Assembly (NCBI RefSeq): GCF_001005295.1
Contig: NZ_LBMK01000006.1
Span: forward strand, 270,606-334,605
Source of the DNA: Streptomyces yangpuensis
Lineage (GTDB): Bacteria > Actinomycetota > Actinomycetes > Streptomycetales > Streptomycetaceae
DNA: 64,000 nt
Reading direction: 5' to 3'
Translations under genes and position numbers: made by a program
In this document: positions 27,047 through 35,851 of the stretch, in pieces
Numbering within the stretch: position 1 is the stretch's first letter
Layout: every line of letters starts with the position of its first letter
The notes under the pieces: generated by a model
Told to the model about the DNA's origin: nothing
Database searches by the model: none
The model's input: the letters and a program-made list of their open reading frames with translations, nothing else

Positions 27047-28756
27047 TCAGTACTCGGTGCGGCTGCCGAAGGTGCCCAGGCGGGAGCAGACCTCGTACGA
27101 CGCCGTCACCGGGCGCTCGCGCAGGATCTGCCGGGCCCGGTACTCGCCCATGCTCATCGCGTACCAGGGGACGTCGCCGGCCCGGGACATGTCGTCGTTG
27201 ATCCCGCGCAGGGCGCAGGACCGCTGGGGCTCGGGCAGCCGGTCCAGTGCGGGAACGGCGTCCGCCGACAGGGACTGGAAGTAGGCCAGGTCGATCTTCT
27301 GGTCCTTCTCGTAGCGGGCCACGTTCCGCTCCGCGACCATCCCGTCCGGGGACAGCAGGCCGAAGGCCAGGACCGCGGCGGCGGCACTGCCGGCGACCGC
27401 GCGGGGCAGCCAGCGCGCGCCGAACGCCCCGGCCGCCATGATCAGTACGATGACCAGGCCGAGCCACAGCTCCATCGCGGCCACCGAGACGCGCAGCCTC
27501 GTCAGCCCGTACGCGTCCACGTAGAGGTCCATGCGGCGCAGCGCGGCGGCGACCACGACGAGCGTCAGCGCGCACAGGGTCCCGAGGACGACACGGACGA
27601 GGCGCCGGTCGCCCGCCCCGGAACGCGGGGCCCAGCGCAGGGCGAGCGCGATCACCGCGAGGGTGAGCAGGGTGGCCCAGAGCAGCTGCCAGAATCCCTG
27701 ACGGGCGTACTCGGCGTAGGTGAGGCCGGTGCTCCGCAGGACCTTGTCGTAGCCGCCGAACAGGACGGTCGCCTGGACGGCGTTGAAGCCGGCGAAGAGC
27801 AGGTTGAGCACGACGAGCGGAAGGGCCCATTCGATCCGGGAGCGTGGCTTGCCCGGGGCCACCTGGATCCGGTCCCAGCGCAGCGGGGCGGCCGCGGTGC
27901 GGGCCGCCGCGACCGCGATCACCGCGCCGAGGACGAAGAGCATGAAGCGGATGGGCCCGTCCTCGACCGACACGTCGGGCACGAGGCCGCCGAGGAGGTC
28001 GGCGAAGGCCGCGTCTGCGGAGGCGAACAGCGCGCCGAAGAGCACGAGCAGCGCCACGGCGACGGCCGCCGCCTTGACGACGGGCAGCCAGCGGTCCTTG
28101 CCGACCCCTCCCCGTGAGCGAAGTCCCTTCAGGACCCAGGCGATGCCGGACACGGTGGAGTCGGCGAACCCGAGCGGGCTGAGGAAGACCCCGGGCCAGG
28201 TGCGGCTGCCGTGGAGGGCGAGCGCGCCCAACAGCACGGCGGCCAGGACCGCCAGCGTGGACGGCCAGGCCGAGTCGCGCAGGGCGGGTACGGCGAGGAG
28301 CGCGAGGCAGCCGATCACCCAGGCGAGGGTCCAGGGCCGGGCGGTACGGCCGGCCACGCGGGCGGCGGCGTACGCGGCGACGACCGCGGGCACCACCGCC
28401 AGCAGCAGGCCGGGGCCCACGCCGTCGGCCAGGAGCAGCGCGGCCGCGAGCCCGGAGGCGAGCACGGCGACGAGGGTCACCGTCCGGATCGGGGCGGCCT
28501 CGGCCGGGCGCACCACCGTGGCCCAGGAGGGCTTGGCGGGCTGCCTCGGGTGCGGCGGTCCCCAGGGCTGCGGTTGCTGCGGGTGGTGGTGTGGCTGCCA
28601 GCCCGGCCGGCCGGTGTGCGCGCCCGGCCGGGGCCCGGTCGCCTCGGCGGTCGGGCTACCGGCCGGAGCCGGGTGTACGGGCGAAACCTCTGTCGCGGCC
28701 TCCGCGTCGGCCGCCTTCGGCTGGGCCTCGTTCGCCCCGCCGGTGTTCTCTGACAT
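27047..28756 (-). CDS. DUF4153/DUF4173 polytopic membrane protein
   Basis: The 569-residue protein has a soluble Pro/Gln/His-rich N-terminus (residues 1-90, HHHPQQPQPWGPPHPRQP) followed by about 12 hydrophobic helices and a C-terminal extracellular or cytosolic domain of about 100 residues with two Cys (RSCALRGINDDM and SYEVCSRLG). The membrane segments include the conserved GIAWVLKGLRSRGG and TYAEYARQGFWQLLW of the DUF4173 family. Function unknown; it is frequent in actinobacteria. The start at 28756 has GGGAGGGGA. Confidence 0.85.
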   Translation of the reverse strand: MSENTGGANEAQPKAADAEAATEVSPVHPAPAGSPTAEATGPRPGAHTGRPGWQPHHHPQQPQPWGPPHPRQPAKPSWATVVRPAEAAPIRTVTLVAVLASGLAAALLLADGVGPGLLLAVVPAVVAAYAAARVAGRTARPWTLAWVIGCLALLAVPALRDSAWPSTLAVLAAVLLGALALHGSRTWPGVFLSPLGFADSTVSGIAWVLKGLRSRGGVGKDRWLPVVKAAAVAVALLVLFGALFASADAAFADLLGGLVPDVSVEDGPIRFMLFVLGAVIAVAAARTAAAPLRWDRIQVAPGKPRSRIEWALPLVVLNLLFAGFNAVQATVLFGGYDKVLRSTGLTYAEYARQGFWQLLWATLLTLAVIALALRWAPRSGAGDRRLVRVVLGTLCALTLVVVAAALRRMDLYVDAYGLTRLRVSVAAMELWLGLVIVLIMAAGAFGARWLPRAVAGSAAAAVLAFGLLSPDGMVAERNVARYEKDQKIDLAYFQSLSADAVPALDRLPEPQRSCALRGINDDMSRAGDVPWYAMSMGEYRARQILRERPVTASYEVCSRLGTFGSRTEY

Positions 28757-28940
28757 CGGGTCCCCTCCCCTGTCGGCCGCCCCGGCGTTCAGATCGGGGC
28801 GGCGATGAGGACAGGTTAGGCAGCCGGCAGGCGGTTTTGAACAGGATCAAAAGCACGCTGTGGCAGGACCGTGACAATCGGAAGGCGGACTCCCGCCTTC
28901 GCCACGGCCCAAGGCCCGGCCCCGATCCGCCGGGCACCCT

Positions 28941-29858
28941 CTACCGGGCGGGCGTCGGTGGCACCCAGGCCGGGAGCGCCTCGGTGCGCGCCAGCCACTC
29001 GGCCGGCAGCACGGCGTCGCCGCGCGCGCCCAGCACTCCGCCGACGATCGCGCAGGTCGTGTCGACGTCCCCGCCCACCTGGGCGGTGGTCCAGAACGCC
29101 CGCTCGTAGTCGTCCAGTGCCCGCGCCGCCGACCAGAGGGCGAAGGGCACGGTGTCGTGGGCGCTCGTGCGCCGCCCGCAGCCCAGCACGGCGGCGACGG
29201 TGGTCGCGTCGCCGTAGTCCAGCATGTCCCGGGCACGCCGCAGCCCGGCGCCGACCGCGCTGCGGGGGACGAGCGCGATCACTCCGTCCAGCAGATCGGC
29301 CGCCTTCGGCGGGGTGTCCGTACCCGCGGCCAGCGCGGCCGCCGCGGCGACGGCCATCGCCCCGCAGACGGCCTCGCGGTGCTGATGCGTCGTGTAGGCG
29401 GAGATCTCCGCCTGGTGCGTGGCCTGCTCCGGGTCGTCGGCGTACCAGGCGCCCAGCGGTGCGATCCGCATGGCGGCGCCGTTGCCCCACGAGCCCTGCC
29501 CGTTGAACAGTTCGGCGGCCAGCGTGCGCCAGTCCTCGCCCTCCCGCACCAGACGCAGCATCCGGTTCACGGCGGGGCCGTAGCCCCGGTCGAAGTCGTG
29601 GTGGTGGGCGAAGGAACTCGCGAGCGCGTCCTGGTCGATCCGCCCGTGCGAGGCCAGCACGGCCACCACCGAGCAGGCCATCTCGGTGTCGTCGGTCCAC
29701 TGCCACGTCTCGGTGCCGGCGGGCAGCTCGCGCCGCTTGAGCAGCGGGTAGTTCACGGGGACGAAGTACTGGGAGCCGAGGGCATCACCCAGCGCCAGCC
29801 CTCGGAGGCTGGCCATGGCGCGTGCGTAGCGCCGTTCGGGAGTGGAGTCAGGCGTCAT
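28941..29858 (-). CDS. ADP-ribosylglycohydrolase (DraG-like)
   Basis: The 305-residue cytosolic enzyme removes ADP-ribose from proteins or metabolites. The dimetal-binding residues of the ARH fold appear: GLALGDALGSQY, WQWTDDTEMA near residue 55, and GGDVDTTCAIVGGVLGA near 260. The stop is followed by 'YDLDG' of no consequence; the gene is preceded by a histidine phosphatase gene on the same strand with only 11 bp between them, so they probably form an operon. Substrate unknown. Confidence 0.92.
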   Translation of the reverse strand: MTPDSTPERRYARAMASLRGLALGDALGSQYFVPVNYPLLKRRELPAGTETWQWTDDTEMACSVVAVLASHGRIDQDALASSFAHHHDFDRGYGPAVNRMLRLVREGEDWRTLAAELFNGQGSWGNGAAMRIAPLGAWYADDPEQATHQAEISAYTTHQHREAVCGAMAVAAAAALAAGTDTPPKAADLLDGVIALVPRSAVGAGLRRARDMLDYGDATTVAAVLGCGRRTSAHDTVPFALWSAARALDDYERAFWTTAQVGGDVDTTCAIVGGVLGARGDAVLPAEWLARTEALPAWVPPTPAR

Positions 29859-29869
29859 CGCGGGTCACT

Positions 29870-30529
29870 CTAGCCGTCCAGGTCATAAGGCTCGGGTGTG
29901 GTCCACCGCTCAAACGGGCGGTCCAGCCGGTACCGGCCATCGGGGCCCAGCAGGAGCATCCGGAAATCGCCGTTCGCCGGATTGGACAGGGCCTCGAACT
30001 CGGCCACCGACCAGTGGAACCAGCGCATGCAGAACAGCCGCATGGTCAGCCCGTGCGTCACCAGCAGCACGTTCTGGGGATGGTCCGGGGCCTCGAAACT
30101 GCGGTAGAGGCTCTCCAGGAAGGCTCCGACCCGGTCGTACACGTCGGCCCCCGACTCGCCCTGCGCGAACCGGTAGAAGAAATGCCCGTACGCGTCCCGG
30201 TACGCCTTCTGGAGTTGTACGTCCGCCCGGTCCTGCCAGTTGCCCCAGTCCTGCTCGCGCAGCCGCGGCTCCTCGCGCATCCGGACCCGTGTGGGGTCGA
30301 GCCTGAGCTCGCGGAAGGTCTGGAGGGTCCGCCGGTAGGGGGAGACGTACGCGCTGATGGTCTCGTTACCGAAGATCTCGCGCAGCCGGACCCCGGACGC
30401 CGCGGCCTGTTCACGGCCCTTCCGGGTCAGCCGCAGGGCGTGGTCGGGTTCCCTCTCGTACACCGTGTCGTCGGCGTTTCCCTCCGATTCCCCGTGTCGG
30501 ACAAGGACGATGCGCCGTGGTCGGACCAT
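29870..30529 (-). CDS. Histidine phosphatase family protein
   Basis: The 219-residue phosphatase has the RHG active-site motif LVRHGESEGNADD at the N-terminus, a second Arg in YVSPYRRTLQT, Glu in REQDWGNWQDR, and the C-terminal His in LLVTHGLTMRLFC. This is the branch-2/phosphoglycerate mutase-like superfamily acting on phosphorylated small molecules or proteins. It overlaps no gene and is 11 bp upstream of the ADP-ribosylglycohydrolase gene in one probable transcript. Confidence 0.93.
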   Translation of the reverse strand: MVRPRRIVLVRHGESEGNADDTVYEREPDHALRLTRKGREQAAASGVRLREIFGNETISAYVSPYRRTLQTFRELRLDPTRVRMREEPRLREQDWGNWQDRADVQLQKAYRDAYGHFFYRFAQGESGADVYDRVGAFLESLYRSFEAPDHPQNVLLVTHGLTMRLFCMRWFHWSVAEFEALSNPANGDFRMLLLGPDGRYRLDRPFERWTTPEPYDLDG

Positions 30530-30601
30530 CCCACGACCCTATTCGGCCACGGCCGGGCCCGCCGACCGGGCACGCCGGTCGGCCTGGCGCTTGTCGTACG
30601 G

Positions 30602-31207
30602 TCACACCGTCCAGGACGGTTCGAGGTCGACGACGTCACCGGTGAGGGCTTCGACGTCGGCCTGGATCTGGGCGCGCAGGGACAGCCGCTCGACCCGCTC
30701 CTGCCGGTACTTGCCGTGCTCGGCGGCGGCGTGCCACATGGAGAGGACCAGGAACTCGCGGCCCGGCGCCTCCCCGAAGAGACCCCGGACCATCCCGGGC
30801 GAACCCGCCATGGCCGGGTTCCACACCTTCTCCTGCATGAGGGCGAAGTGATCGACCCTGCCCTCCCGGACCCGGGTGTGCGCGACCCGGACGACATCGG
30901 CATCGGTGAAGCGCGGCTCGAAGCCGGTCTTCACGTCGAAGCGGTGGTCGAAGAGCGTGACGCGCAGGTCGGTGTAGGTGCCGTGCTGCGCGGCGGCCAG
31001 TCTGTCGTGCGAGCGCGCCATGAAGGAGTCGTAGAAGGACCGGCTCTCCCAGAACGCGAAGACATGCGCGACCCCCTGCCGGCCTCTGCTCCAACCGCCG
31101 CCCTGCCCCCGGAATCCCGGCTCGCCCGGCAGCCCCGCCCATTTTCGCTGCCCCCGCTCGAACCCGCGTCGGTCCGTCACCGTGCAGCGAATCCACTTGA
31201 CCAGCAC
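30602..31207 (-). CDS. DUF4937-type (YdbC-like) protein
   Basis: The 201-residue protein begins with GTG. It has two repeats of a ferredoxin-like/ABM-type alpha-beta unit (KWIRCTVTDRRGFERGQRKW, then AFWESRSFYDSFMARSHDRL and a second WHAAAEHGKYRQERVERL). The family is found in Bacillus YdbC and actinobacteria, with no proven reaction. It is upstream of the phosphatase-glycohydrolase pair (72 bp gap) and may be cotranscribed with them. Confidence 0.85.
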   Translation of the reverse strand: MLVKWIRCTVTDRRGFERGQRKWAGLPGEPGFRGQGGGWSRGRQGVAHVFAFWESRSFYDSFMARSHDRLAAAQHGTYTDLRVTLFDHRFDVKTGFEPRFTDADVVRVAHTRVREGRVDHFALMQEKVWNPAMAGSPGMVRGLFGEAPGREFLVLSMWHAAAEHGKYRQERVERLSLRAQIQADVEALTGDVVDLEPSWTV

Positions 31208-31239
31208 TGCGCCATCGTACGGGCCGGGCGCGGCCCCGG

Positions 31240-31535
31240 TCAGTCCCCGGCGAGGTACATCCCCACCAGTTCTTCCGCTTCCCGATCAGGCAGCCGAAGA
31301 CCGAACTCCCGGTCGAGCACGGTGAGGATCTCGTCCGGGCCGACGAGCCGCCGCTCGGTCCCGCGACGGGGCGGCCGAGCGGGACGTCCAGGCTCTCGAA
31401 GGTGATGGCGGCGGTATGAGCCCGGTGCACTGCGTACAACGTGGCGAGGTCTGCCCGGAGTTCCCCCGTAGCCAGGCAATTCTCCCGAAGGCCGATCCGC
31501 TCCAGATAGGCGGGGCCTTCGGCGATGTCCGGTTC
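31240..31535 (-). pseudogene. Remnant of an arylamine N-acetyltransferase gene
   Basis: One minus-strand frame reads YLERIGLRENCLATG, ATLYAVHRAHTAAITFESLD, VPLGRPV, which matches the N-terminal signature of NAT enzymes (YLxRIG...LxxLHxxHxxxIPFENLDVxLGRP). A second frame then reads DEILTVLDREFGLRLPDREA, EELVG, matching the NAT C-terminal end. About 150-200 central residues, including the catalytic Cys and His, are missing, and the two parts lie in different frames. No start signal is visible. The gene is therefore dead. Confidence 0.65.
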
Positions 31536-31544
31536 CCCTCCCGC

Positions 31545-31746
31545 ACCAGTGGCGGCGAACTCTTCGTGAACCCCCTGATGTCGCAGTGCTTCGCCTTCGA
31601 CCTGCCGGGCCCCGCCGCGCGCTGCCTCTACCTGGACCGCATCGAGGACATCCATCTGATGCGCCAGGTCCACTCCCGGATCGCGGAGTTCCGTGAGGAT
31701 CTCGTCATCCGCCCCGCCCGTCGCTTCCCTCACTGTCGGCGCACGC
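31545..31746 (+). pseudogene. C-terminal fragment of an unidentified regulator-like protein
   Basis: A plus-strand stretch reads GGELFVNPLMSQCFAFDLPG, ARCLYLDRIEDIHLMRQVHS, RIAEFREDL. The repeated hydrophobic/acidic pattern resembles the C-terminal domain of short XRE-type regulators of actinomycetes. There is no start upstream (the NAT remnant occupies that side) and no proper stop nearby. I call it a fragment only because it reads as protein-like; this is weak. Confidence 0.3.
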
Positions 31747-31782
31747 ACGAAGGGGACCGGCCATGGGCCGGTCCCCTTCGTG
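31746..31782 (-). terminator. Strong terminator of nrdJ
   Basis: Perfect 17-bp arms (31746-31762 and 31766-31782; core GAAGGGGACCGGCC) with a 3-nt loop, 50 bases downstream of the nrdJ stop. It is followed in the minus direction by the gene-fragment region. A short direct repeat GAACCGTGG lies beside it at 31782. Confidence 0.88.
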
Positions 31783-31832
31783 AACCGTGGGAACCGTGGG
31801 TCAGCTACCCGTGCGGACTACTCCGCCCGGTG

Positions 31833-34724
31833 TCAGCTGCAGCCGCTGGTGGAGCCGCAGCCCTCGCAGATGTAGCAGGAGCCGGCGCGCTGCATCTTCG
31901 TACCGCAGGAGAAGCAGAGCGGGGCGTCCGCGGAGACACCGAGCTGCATCTCGACCAGTTCGGCGCTGCTGTGGGCCGTCTTCCGCTCCGGGACCGGGAC
32001 GGCGACCGGGGCCGGCTTCGGCGCCGACGGCACCGCGGCGAGCGGGGCCGACTGGGCCAGCGCCTCGGTGTCCACCTCCTCCTCGAGCGGCTCGTAGGAG
32101 CCGGTCTCCAGGTGACGCTGGCGCTCCTCGGCGGTGTGGATGCCGAGGGCCGAGCGGGTCTCGAAGGGCAGGAAGTCCAGTGCCAGGCGACGGAAGATGT
32201 AGTCCACGATCGACTGCGCCATCCGCACGTCCGGGTCGTCCGTCATACCGGCCGGCTCGAAGCGCATGTTCGTGAACTTCGAGACGTAGGTCTCCAGCGG
32301 CACGCCGTACTGGAGGCCGACCGAGACGGCGATCGAGAAGGCGTCCATCATGCCCGCGAGGGTCGAGCCCTGCTTGGACATCTTCAGGAAGACCTCGCCC
32401 AGACCGTCGTCCGGGTAGGAGTTCGCGGTCATGTAGCCCTCGGCGCCGCCCACCGTGAAGGAGGTGGTGATGCCCGGACGGCCCTTCGGGAGGCGCTTGC
32501 GGACGGGGCGGTACTCGATGACCTTCTCGACGGCGGCGCGGATGGTCTCCTCCGTCCTGGCGGTGACCTCCTCCTTCTCCTCCTCCTTCTTCTTGGCGGA
32601 GAGGGGCTGGCCGACCTTGCAGTTGTCGCGGTAGATCGCGAGCGCCTTGACGCCGAGCTTCCACGCCTCGAAGTAGATCTCCTCGATCTCCTCGACGGTC
32701 GCCGACTCCGGCATGTTGACCGTCTTCGAGATCGCGCCGGAGATCCAGGGCTGGATCGCGGCCATCATGCGGACGTGGCCCATCGGGGAGATGGAGCGCT
32801 CGCCCATGGCGCAGTCGAAGACCTCGTAGTGCTCGGTCTTCAGACCGGGGGCGTCGACGACATTGCCGTGCTCGGCGATGTGGGCGACGATCGCCTCGAT
32901 CTGCTCCTCCTGGTAGCCCAGGCGGCGCAGGGCCTGCGGGACGGTGCCGTTGACGATCTGCATCGAGCCGCCGCCGACGAGCTTCTTGAACTTGACCAGG
33001 GCCAGGTCCGGCTCGACACCGGTGGTGTCGCAGGACATCGCAAGACCGATGGTGCCGGTCGGCGCGAGGACGGAGGCCTGGGAGTTGCGGAAGCCGTTCT
33101 TCTCGCCGAGTCGCAGGACGTCCTGCCAGGCCTCGGTGGCCGCGGCCCAGATCGAGTTGTCCAGGTCCTCGGTGCGCGGCGCGACGGTGTTGGCGTCGGC
33201 GTGCTGCTTCATGACGCGCTTGTGCGCCTCGGCGTTGCGGGCGTAGCCGTCGTACGGGCCGACGATGGCGGCCAGCTCGGCGGAGCGCTTGTACGCGGTG
33301 CCGGTCATCAGCGAGGTGATCGAGGCGGCGAGGGTGCGGCCGCCGTCCGAGTCGTACGCGTGACCGGTGGCCATCAGCAGGGCGCCGAGGTTGGCGTAGC
33401 CGATGCCCAGCTGGCGGAAGGCGCGGGTGTTCTCGCCGATCTTCTGCGTGGGGAAGTCCGCGAAGCAGATGGAGATGTCCATCGCAGTGATGACGAGCTC
33501 GACGACCTTGGCGAAGCGCACGGCGTCGAAGGACTGGTTGCCCTTGCCGTCGTCGTTGAGGAACTTCATGAGGTTGAGCGAGGCGAGGTTGCAGGACGTG
33601 TTGTCCAGGTGCATGTACTCGCTGCACGGGTTGGACGCGGTGATGCGGCCGGACTCGGGGCAGGTGTGCCAGTTGTTGATCACGCCGTCGTACTGGATGC
33701 CCGGGTCGGCGCAGGCCCACGCGGCCTCGGCGAGCTTGCGGAAGAGCGCCTTGGCGTCGACCTTCTCGATGACCTCACCGGTCATGCGGGCCCGCAGGCC
33801 GAACTCGGTGCCGTTCTCGACGGCCGTCATGAACTCGTCGTTCACGCGGACGGAGTTGTTGGCGTTCTGGTACTGGACGGACGTGATGTCGTCGCCGCCC
33901 AGGTCCATGTCGAAGCCCGCGTCACGCAGGGCGCGGATCTTCTCCTCCTCCTTCACCTTGGTCTCGATGAAGGCCTCGACGTCCGGGTGGTCCACGTCCA
34001 GGACGACCATCTTGGCCGCGCGGCGGGTGGCGCCGCCCGACTTGATCGTTCCCGCGGACGCGTCGGCGCCCCGCATGAAGGAGACCGGGCCGGAGGCGTT
34101 GCCGCCGGAGGAGAGGAGCTCCTTGGAGGAGCGGATGCGGGAGAGGTTCAGGCCGGCGCCGGAGCCGCCCTTGAAGATCATGCCCTCTTCCTTGTACCAG
34201 TCGAGGATCGACTCCATGGAGTCGTCGACGGCCAGGATGAAGCAGGCGGAGACCTGCTGCGGCTGGGGCGTACCGACGTTGAACCACACCGGGGAGTTGA
34301 AGCTGAAGATCTGGTGCAGGAGGGCGTAGGTCAGCTCGTGCTCGAAGATCTCCACGTCGGCGGGCGACGAGAAGTAGTCGTGGTCCTCGCCGGCTTTCGT
34401 GTACGTCTTCACGATCCGGTCGATCAGCTGCTTCAGACCGGTCTCGCGCTGCGGCGTGCCGACGGCGCCGCGGAAGTACTTGCTGGTGACGATGTTGACC
34501 GCGTTCACCGACCAGAAGTCGGGGAACTCGACGCCGCGCTGCTCGAAGTTGACCGAGCCGTCGCGCCAGTTGGTCATGACGACGTCACGGCGTTCCCAGT
34601 TCACCTCGTCGTAAGGGTGCACGCCGGGGGTGGTGTGGATGCGCTCGATACGCAGGCCGCCCTTGGCAGCCTTGGTTCCCTTGGCGCGGGAACCACGTGC
34701 CGAGCTGCTCGCCGTCTCTGTCAT
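31833..34724 (-). CDS. nrdJ: Vitamin B12-dependent (class II) ribonucleotide reductase
   Basis: The 963-residue enzyme reduces ribonucleotides to deoxyribonucleotides with adenosylcobalamin and so works with or without oxygen. Catalytic landmarks: N-terminal Cys in QQVSACFILAVDDSM, radical Cys in SNPCSEYMHLDNTSCNLASL with Asn/Glu partner, the Gly-rich substrate loop GGSGAGLNLSRIR, and the late PTGTIGLAMSCDTTGVEPD. A C-terminal Cys-rich tail (CFSCGTKMQRAGSCYICEGC) delivers reducing equivalents from thioredoxin and may bind zinc. GGGAGG precedes ATG 34724. The nrdR gene lies 145 bp upstream on the same strand; no B12 riboswitch was seen between or before them. Confidence 0.97.
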   Translation of the reverse strand: MTETASSSARGSRAKGTKAAKGGLRIERIHTTPGVHPYDEVNWERRDVVMTNWRDGSVNFEQRGVEFPDFWSVNAVNIVTSKYFRGAVGTPQRETGLKQLIDRIVKTYTKAGEDHDYFSSPADVEIFEHELTYALLHQIFSFNSPVWFNVGTPQPQQVSACFILAVDDSMESILDWYKEEGMIFKGGSGAGLNLSRIRSSKELLSSGGNASGPVSFMRGADASAGTIKSGGATRRAAKMVVLDVDHPDVEAFIETKVKEEEKIRALRDAGFDMDLGGDDITSVQYQNANNSVRVNDEFMTAVENGTEFGLRARMTGEVIEKVDAKALFRKLAEAAWACADPGIQYDGVINNWHTCPESGRITASNPCSEYMHLDNTSCNLASLNLMKFLNDDGKGNQSFDAVRFAKVVELVITAMDISICFADFPTQKIGENTRAFRQLGIGYANLGALLMATGHAYDSDGGRTLAASITSLMTGTAYKRSAELAAIVGPYDGYARNAEAHKRVMKQHADANTVAPRTEDLDNSIWAAATEAWQDVLRLGEKNGFRNSQASVLAPTGTIGLAMSCDTTGVEPDLALVKFKKLVGGGSMQIVNGTVPQALRRLGYQEEQIEAIVAHIAEHGNVVDAPGLKTEHYEVFDCAMGERSISPMGHVRMMAAIQPWISGAISKTVNMPESATVEEIEEIYFEAWKLGVKALAIYRDNCKVGQPLSAKKKEEEKEEVTARTEETIRAAVEKVIEYRPVRKRLPKGRPGITTSFTVGGAEGYMTANSYPDDGLGEVFLKMSKQGSTLAGMMDAFSIAVSVGLQYGVPLETYVSKFTNMRFEPAGMTDDPDVRMAQSIVDYIFRRLALDFLPFETRSALGIHTAEERQRHLETGSYEPLEEEVDTEALAQSAPLAAVPSAPKPAPVAVPVPERKTAHSSAELVEMQLGVSADAPLCFSCGTKMQRAGSCYICEGCGSTSGCS

Positions 34725-34869
34725 GCCGCTGCCTCCCATATGCGGGCAAAAACGCCCTAAAGTGCCAGCGATATTCCGCGGCACAGTGCTGTGTCTCTGT
34801 ATCTACGTCTCTTCGCGCGGCCGACCGGCCGCGACCCGGTATATGAGCACCGTGCCGCGGGCAGCCCGG

Positions 34870-35382
34870 TCAGTCGGCGGCGGAGGCGGGCACGGGGACC
34901 GAACCGGCCCCGCCGTGCTCGCACTCTTCAGGGCGAGGCCGCCGTTCGCGGAGTTCCGCGATGGCGGTCTCGAAGTCTTCGAGGGTGTCGAACGCTTTGT
35001 AGACGGACGCGAACCGCAGGTACGCGACCAGGTCGAGCTCCTGCAACGGGCCGAGTATGGCCAGACCCACGTCGTGGGTGGTCAGCTCGGCGCTCCCGGT
35101 GGCGCGCACCGCCTCCTCGACCCGCTGGCCGAGCTTGGCGAGGGCGTCCTCGGTGACCGGCCGTCCCTGGCACGCCTTGCGCACACCGGAGATGACCTTG
35201 GTACGGCTGAAGGGTTCGGTCACTCCGCTGCGCTTGATCACCATCAGCGAGGCCGTCTCCACCGTCGTGAAGCGACGGGAGCAGTCGGGGCACTGACGGC
35301 GCCGGCGGATCGACGTACCGTCGTCCGTGGTGCGGCTGTCGACGACGCGGCTGTCGGGGTGCCTGCAGAAGGGGCAGTGCAT
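34870..35382 (-). CDS. nrdR: Transcriptional repressor NrdR
   Basis: The 170-residue repressor has an N-terminal zinc ribbon (MHCPFCRHPDSRVVDSR ... RRRRQCPDCSRRFTT) that binds NrdR boxes, and an ATP-cone (LMVIKRSGVTEPFSRTKVIS) that senses ATP/dATP. It controls ribonucleotide reductase operons. GGTGAGGGA precedes ATG 35382. It is the first gene of the nrdR-nrdJ operon. Candidate NrdR boxes lie 135 to 181 bases upstream, so it likely represses its own operon. The C-terminal Glu/Pro/Ala tail is a variable extension. Confidence 0.97.
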   Translation of the reverse strand: MHCPFCRHPDSRVVDSRTTDDGTSIRRRRQCPDCSRRFTTVETASLMVIKRSGVTEPFSRTKVISGVRKACQGRPVTEDALAKLGQRVEEAVRATGSAELTTHDVGLAILGPLQELDLVAYLRFASVYKAFDTLEDFETAIAELRERRPRPEECEHGGAGSVPVPASAAD

Positions 35383-35516
35383 GGTTCCCTCACCCTCCTT
35401 CTTGACACGACCGAATCACCCCACCGAGCCCCTGAACGACGGAGACGGACTCTGTCGGGGGCTCGCGGAGCAGGCACAAGCATATGCGATCCCGGAGGCC
35501 TCAGCGGACCCAGGGA

Positions 35517-35563
35517 CCACAACTTCTGGGTGGCCGCGCCCATCCAACCACTAGATCTTGGGT
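35517..35563 (-). promoter_or_regulatory. Pair of candidate NrdR boxes
   Basis: Two similar elements, CCACTAGATCTTGGGT (35548-35563) and CCACAACTTCTGGGTG (35517-35532), start 31 bp apart. The first matches the NrdR consensus ACACTATATATAGTGT at 11 of 16 positions; the second is weaker. Three helical turns of spacing is what is known for paired NrdR boxes. They lie upstream of nrdR in the direction of transcription. The shared GGGT half-ends support a common ligand. Confidence 0.6.
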
Positions 35564-35773
35564 TGCGGTGGATTTGGATGCCTCTGCGTGTCGCAGCGTC
35601 CGATAGCCGGATACGGAGCCTCCCGGTGCCACACTGGGCACAGGGGCCGCACGGCCGGGATCCGACCCGGAAGGGTACCGTAAGCAGCGGAAGCCGGACC
35701 GAACCCGCGTTCGTCGTTCCTTCGCCCATACACCCCGCGATATACCCACGCAGGGCGATCTGCGATTTTTCAC

Positions 35774-35789
35774 TCGAACGTGTGTTTGG
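35774..35789 (+). promoter_or_regulatory. LexA (SOS) box upstream of lexA
   Basis: TCGAACGTGTGTTTGG fits the actinobacterial SOS box (CGAAC, 4 bases, GTTTG/GTTCG) with one mismatch in the right half. It lies 63 bases before the lexA GTG start, consistent with autorepression. Confidence 0.8.
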
Positions 35790-35851
35790 CGCAACCTTTC
35801 GAAAGCAACTACCGTTGTCCAGCTAGGGAGAACATTTCGAGAGGGGCCGAC

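Noticed and set aside
31416..34760. Plus-strand frame of 1114 codons opposite nrdJ
   Set aside because: Shadow of the conserved reductase; only the first part (31545-31746) lies outside nrdJ and is listed separately as a weak fragment.
34725..35560. Cobalamin riboswitch for the B12-dependent reductase
   Set aside because: No B12-box or typical fold was seen before nrdR or nrdJ; only a short hairpin (34816-34833). The class II operon in Streptomyces is controlled by NrdR.
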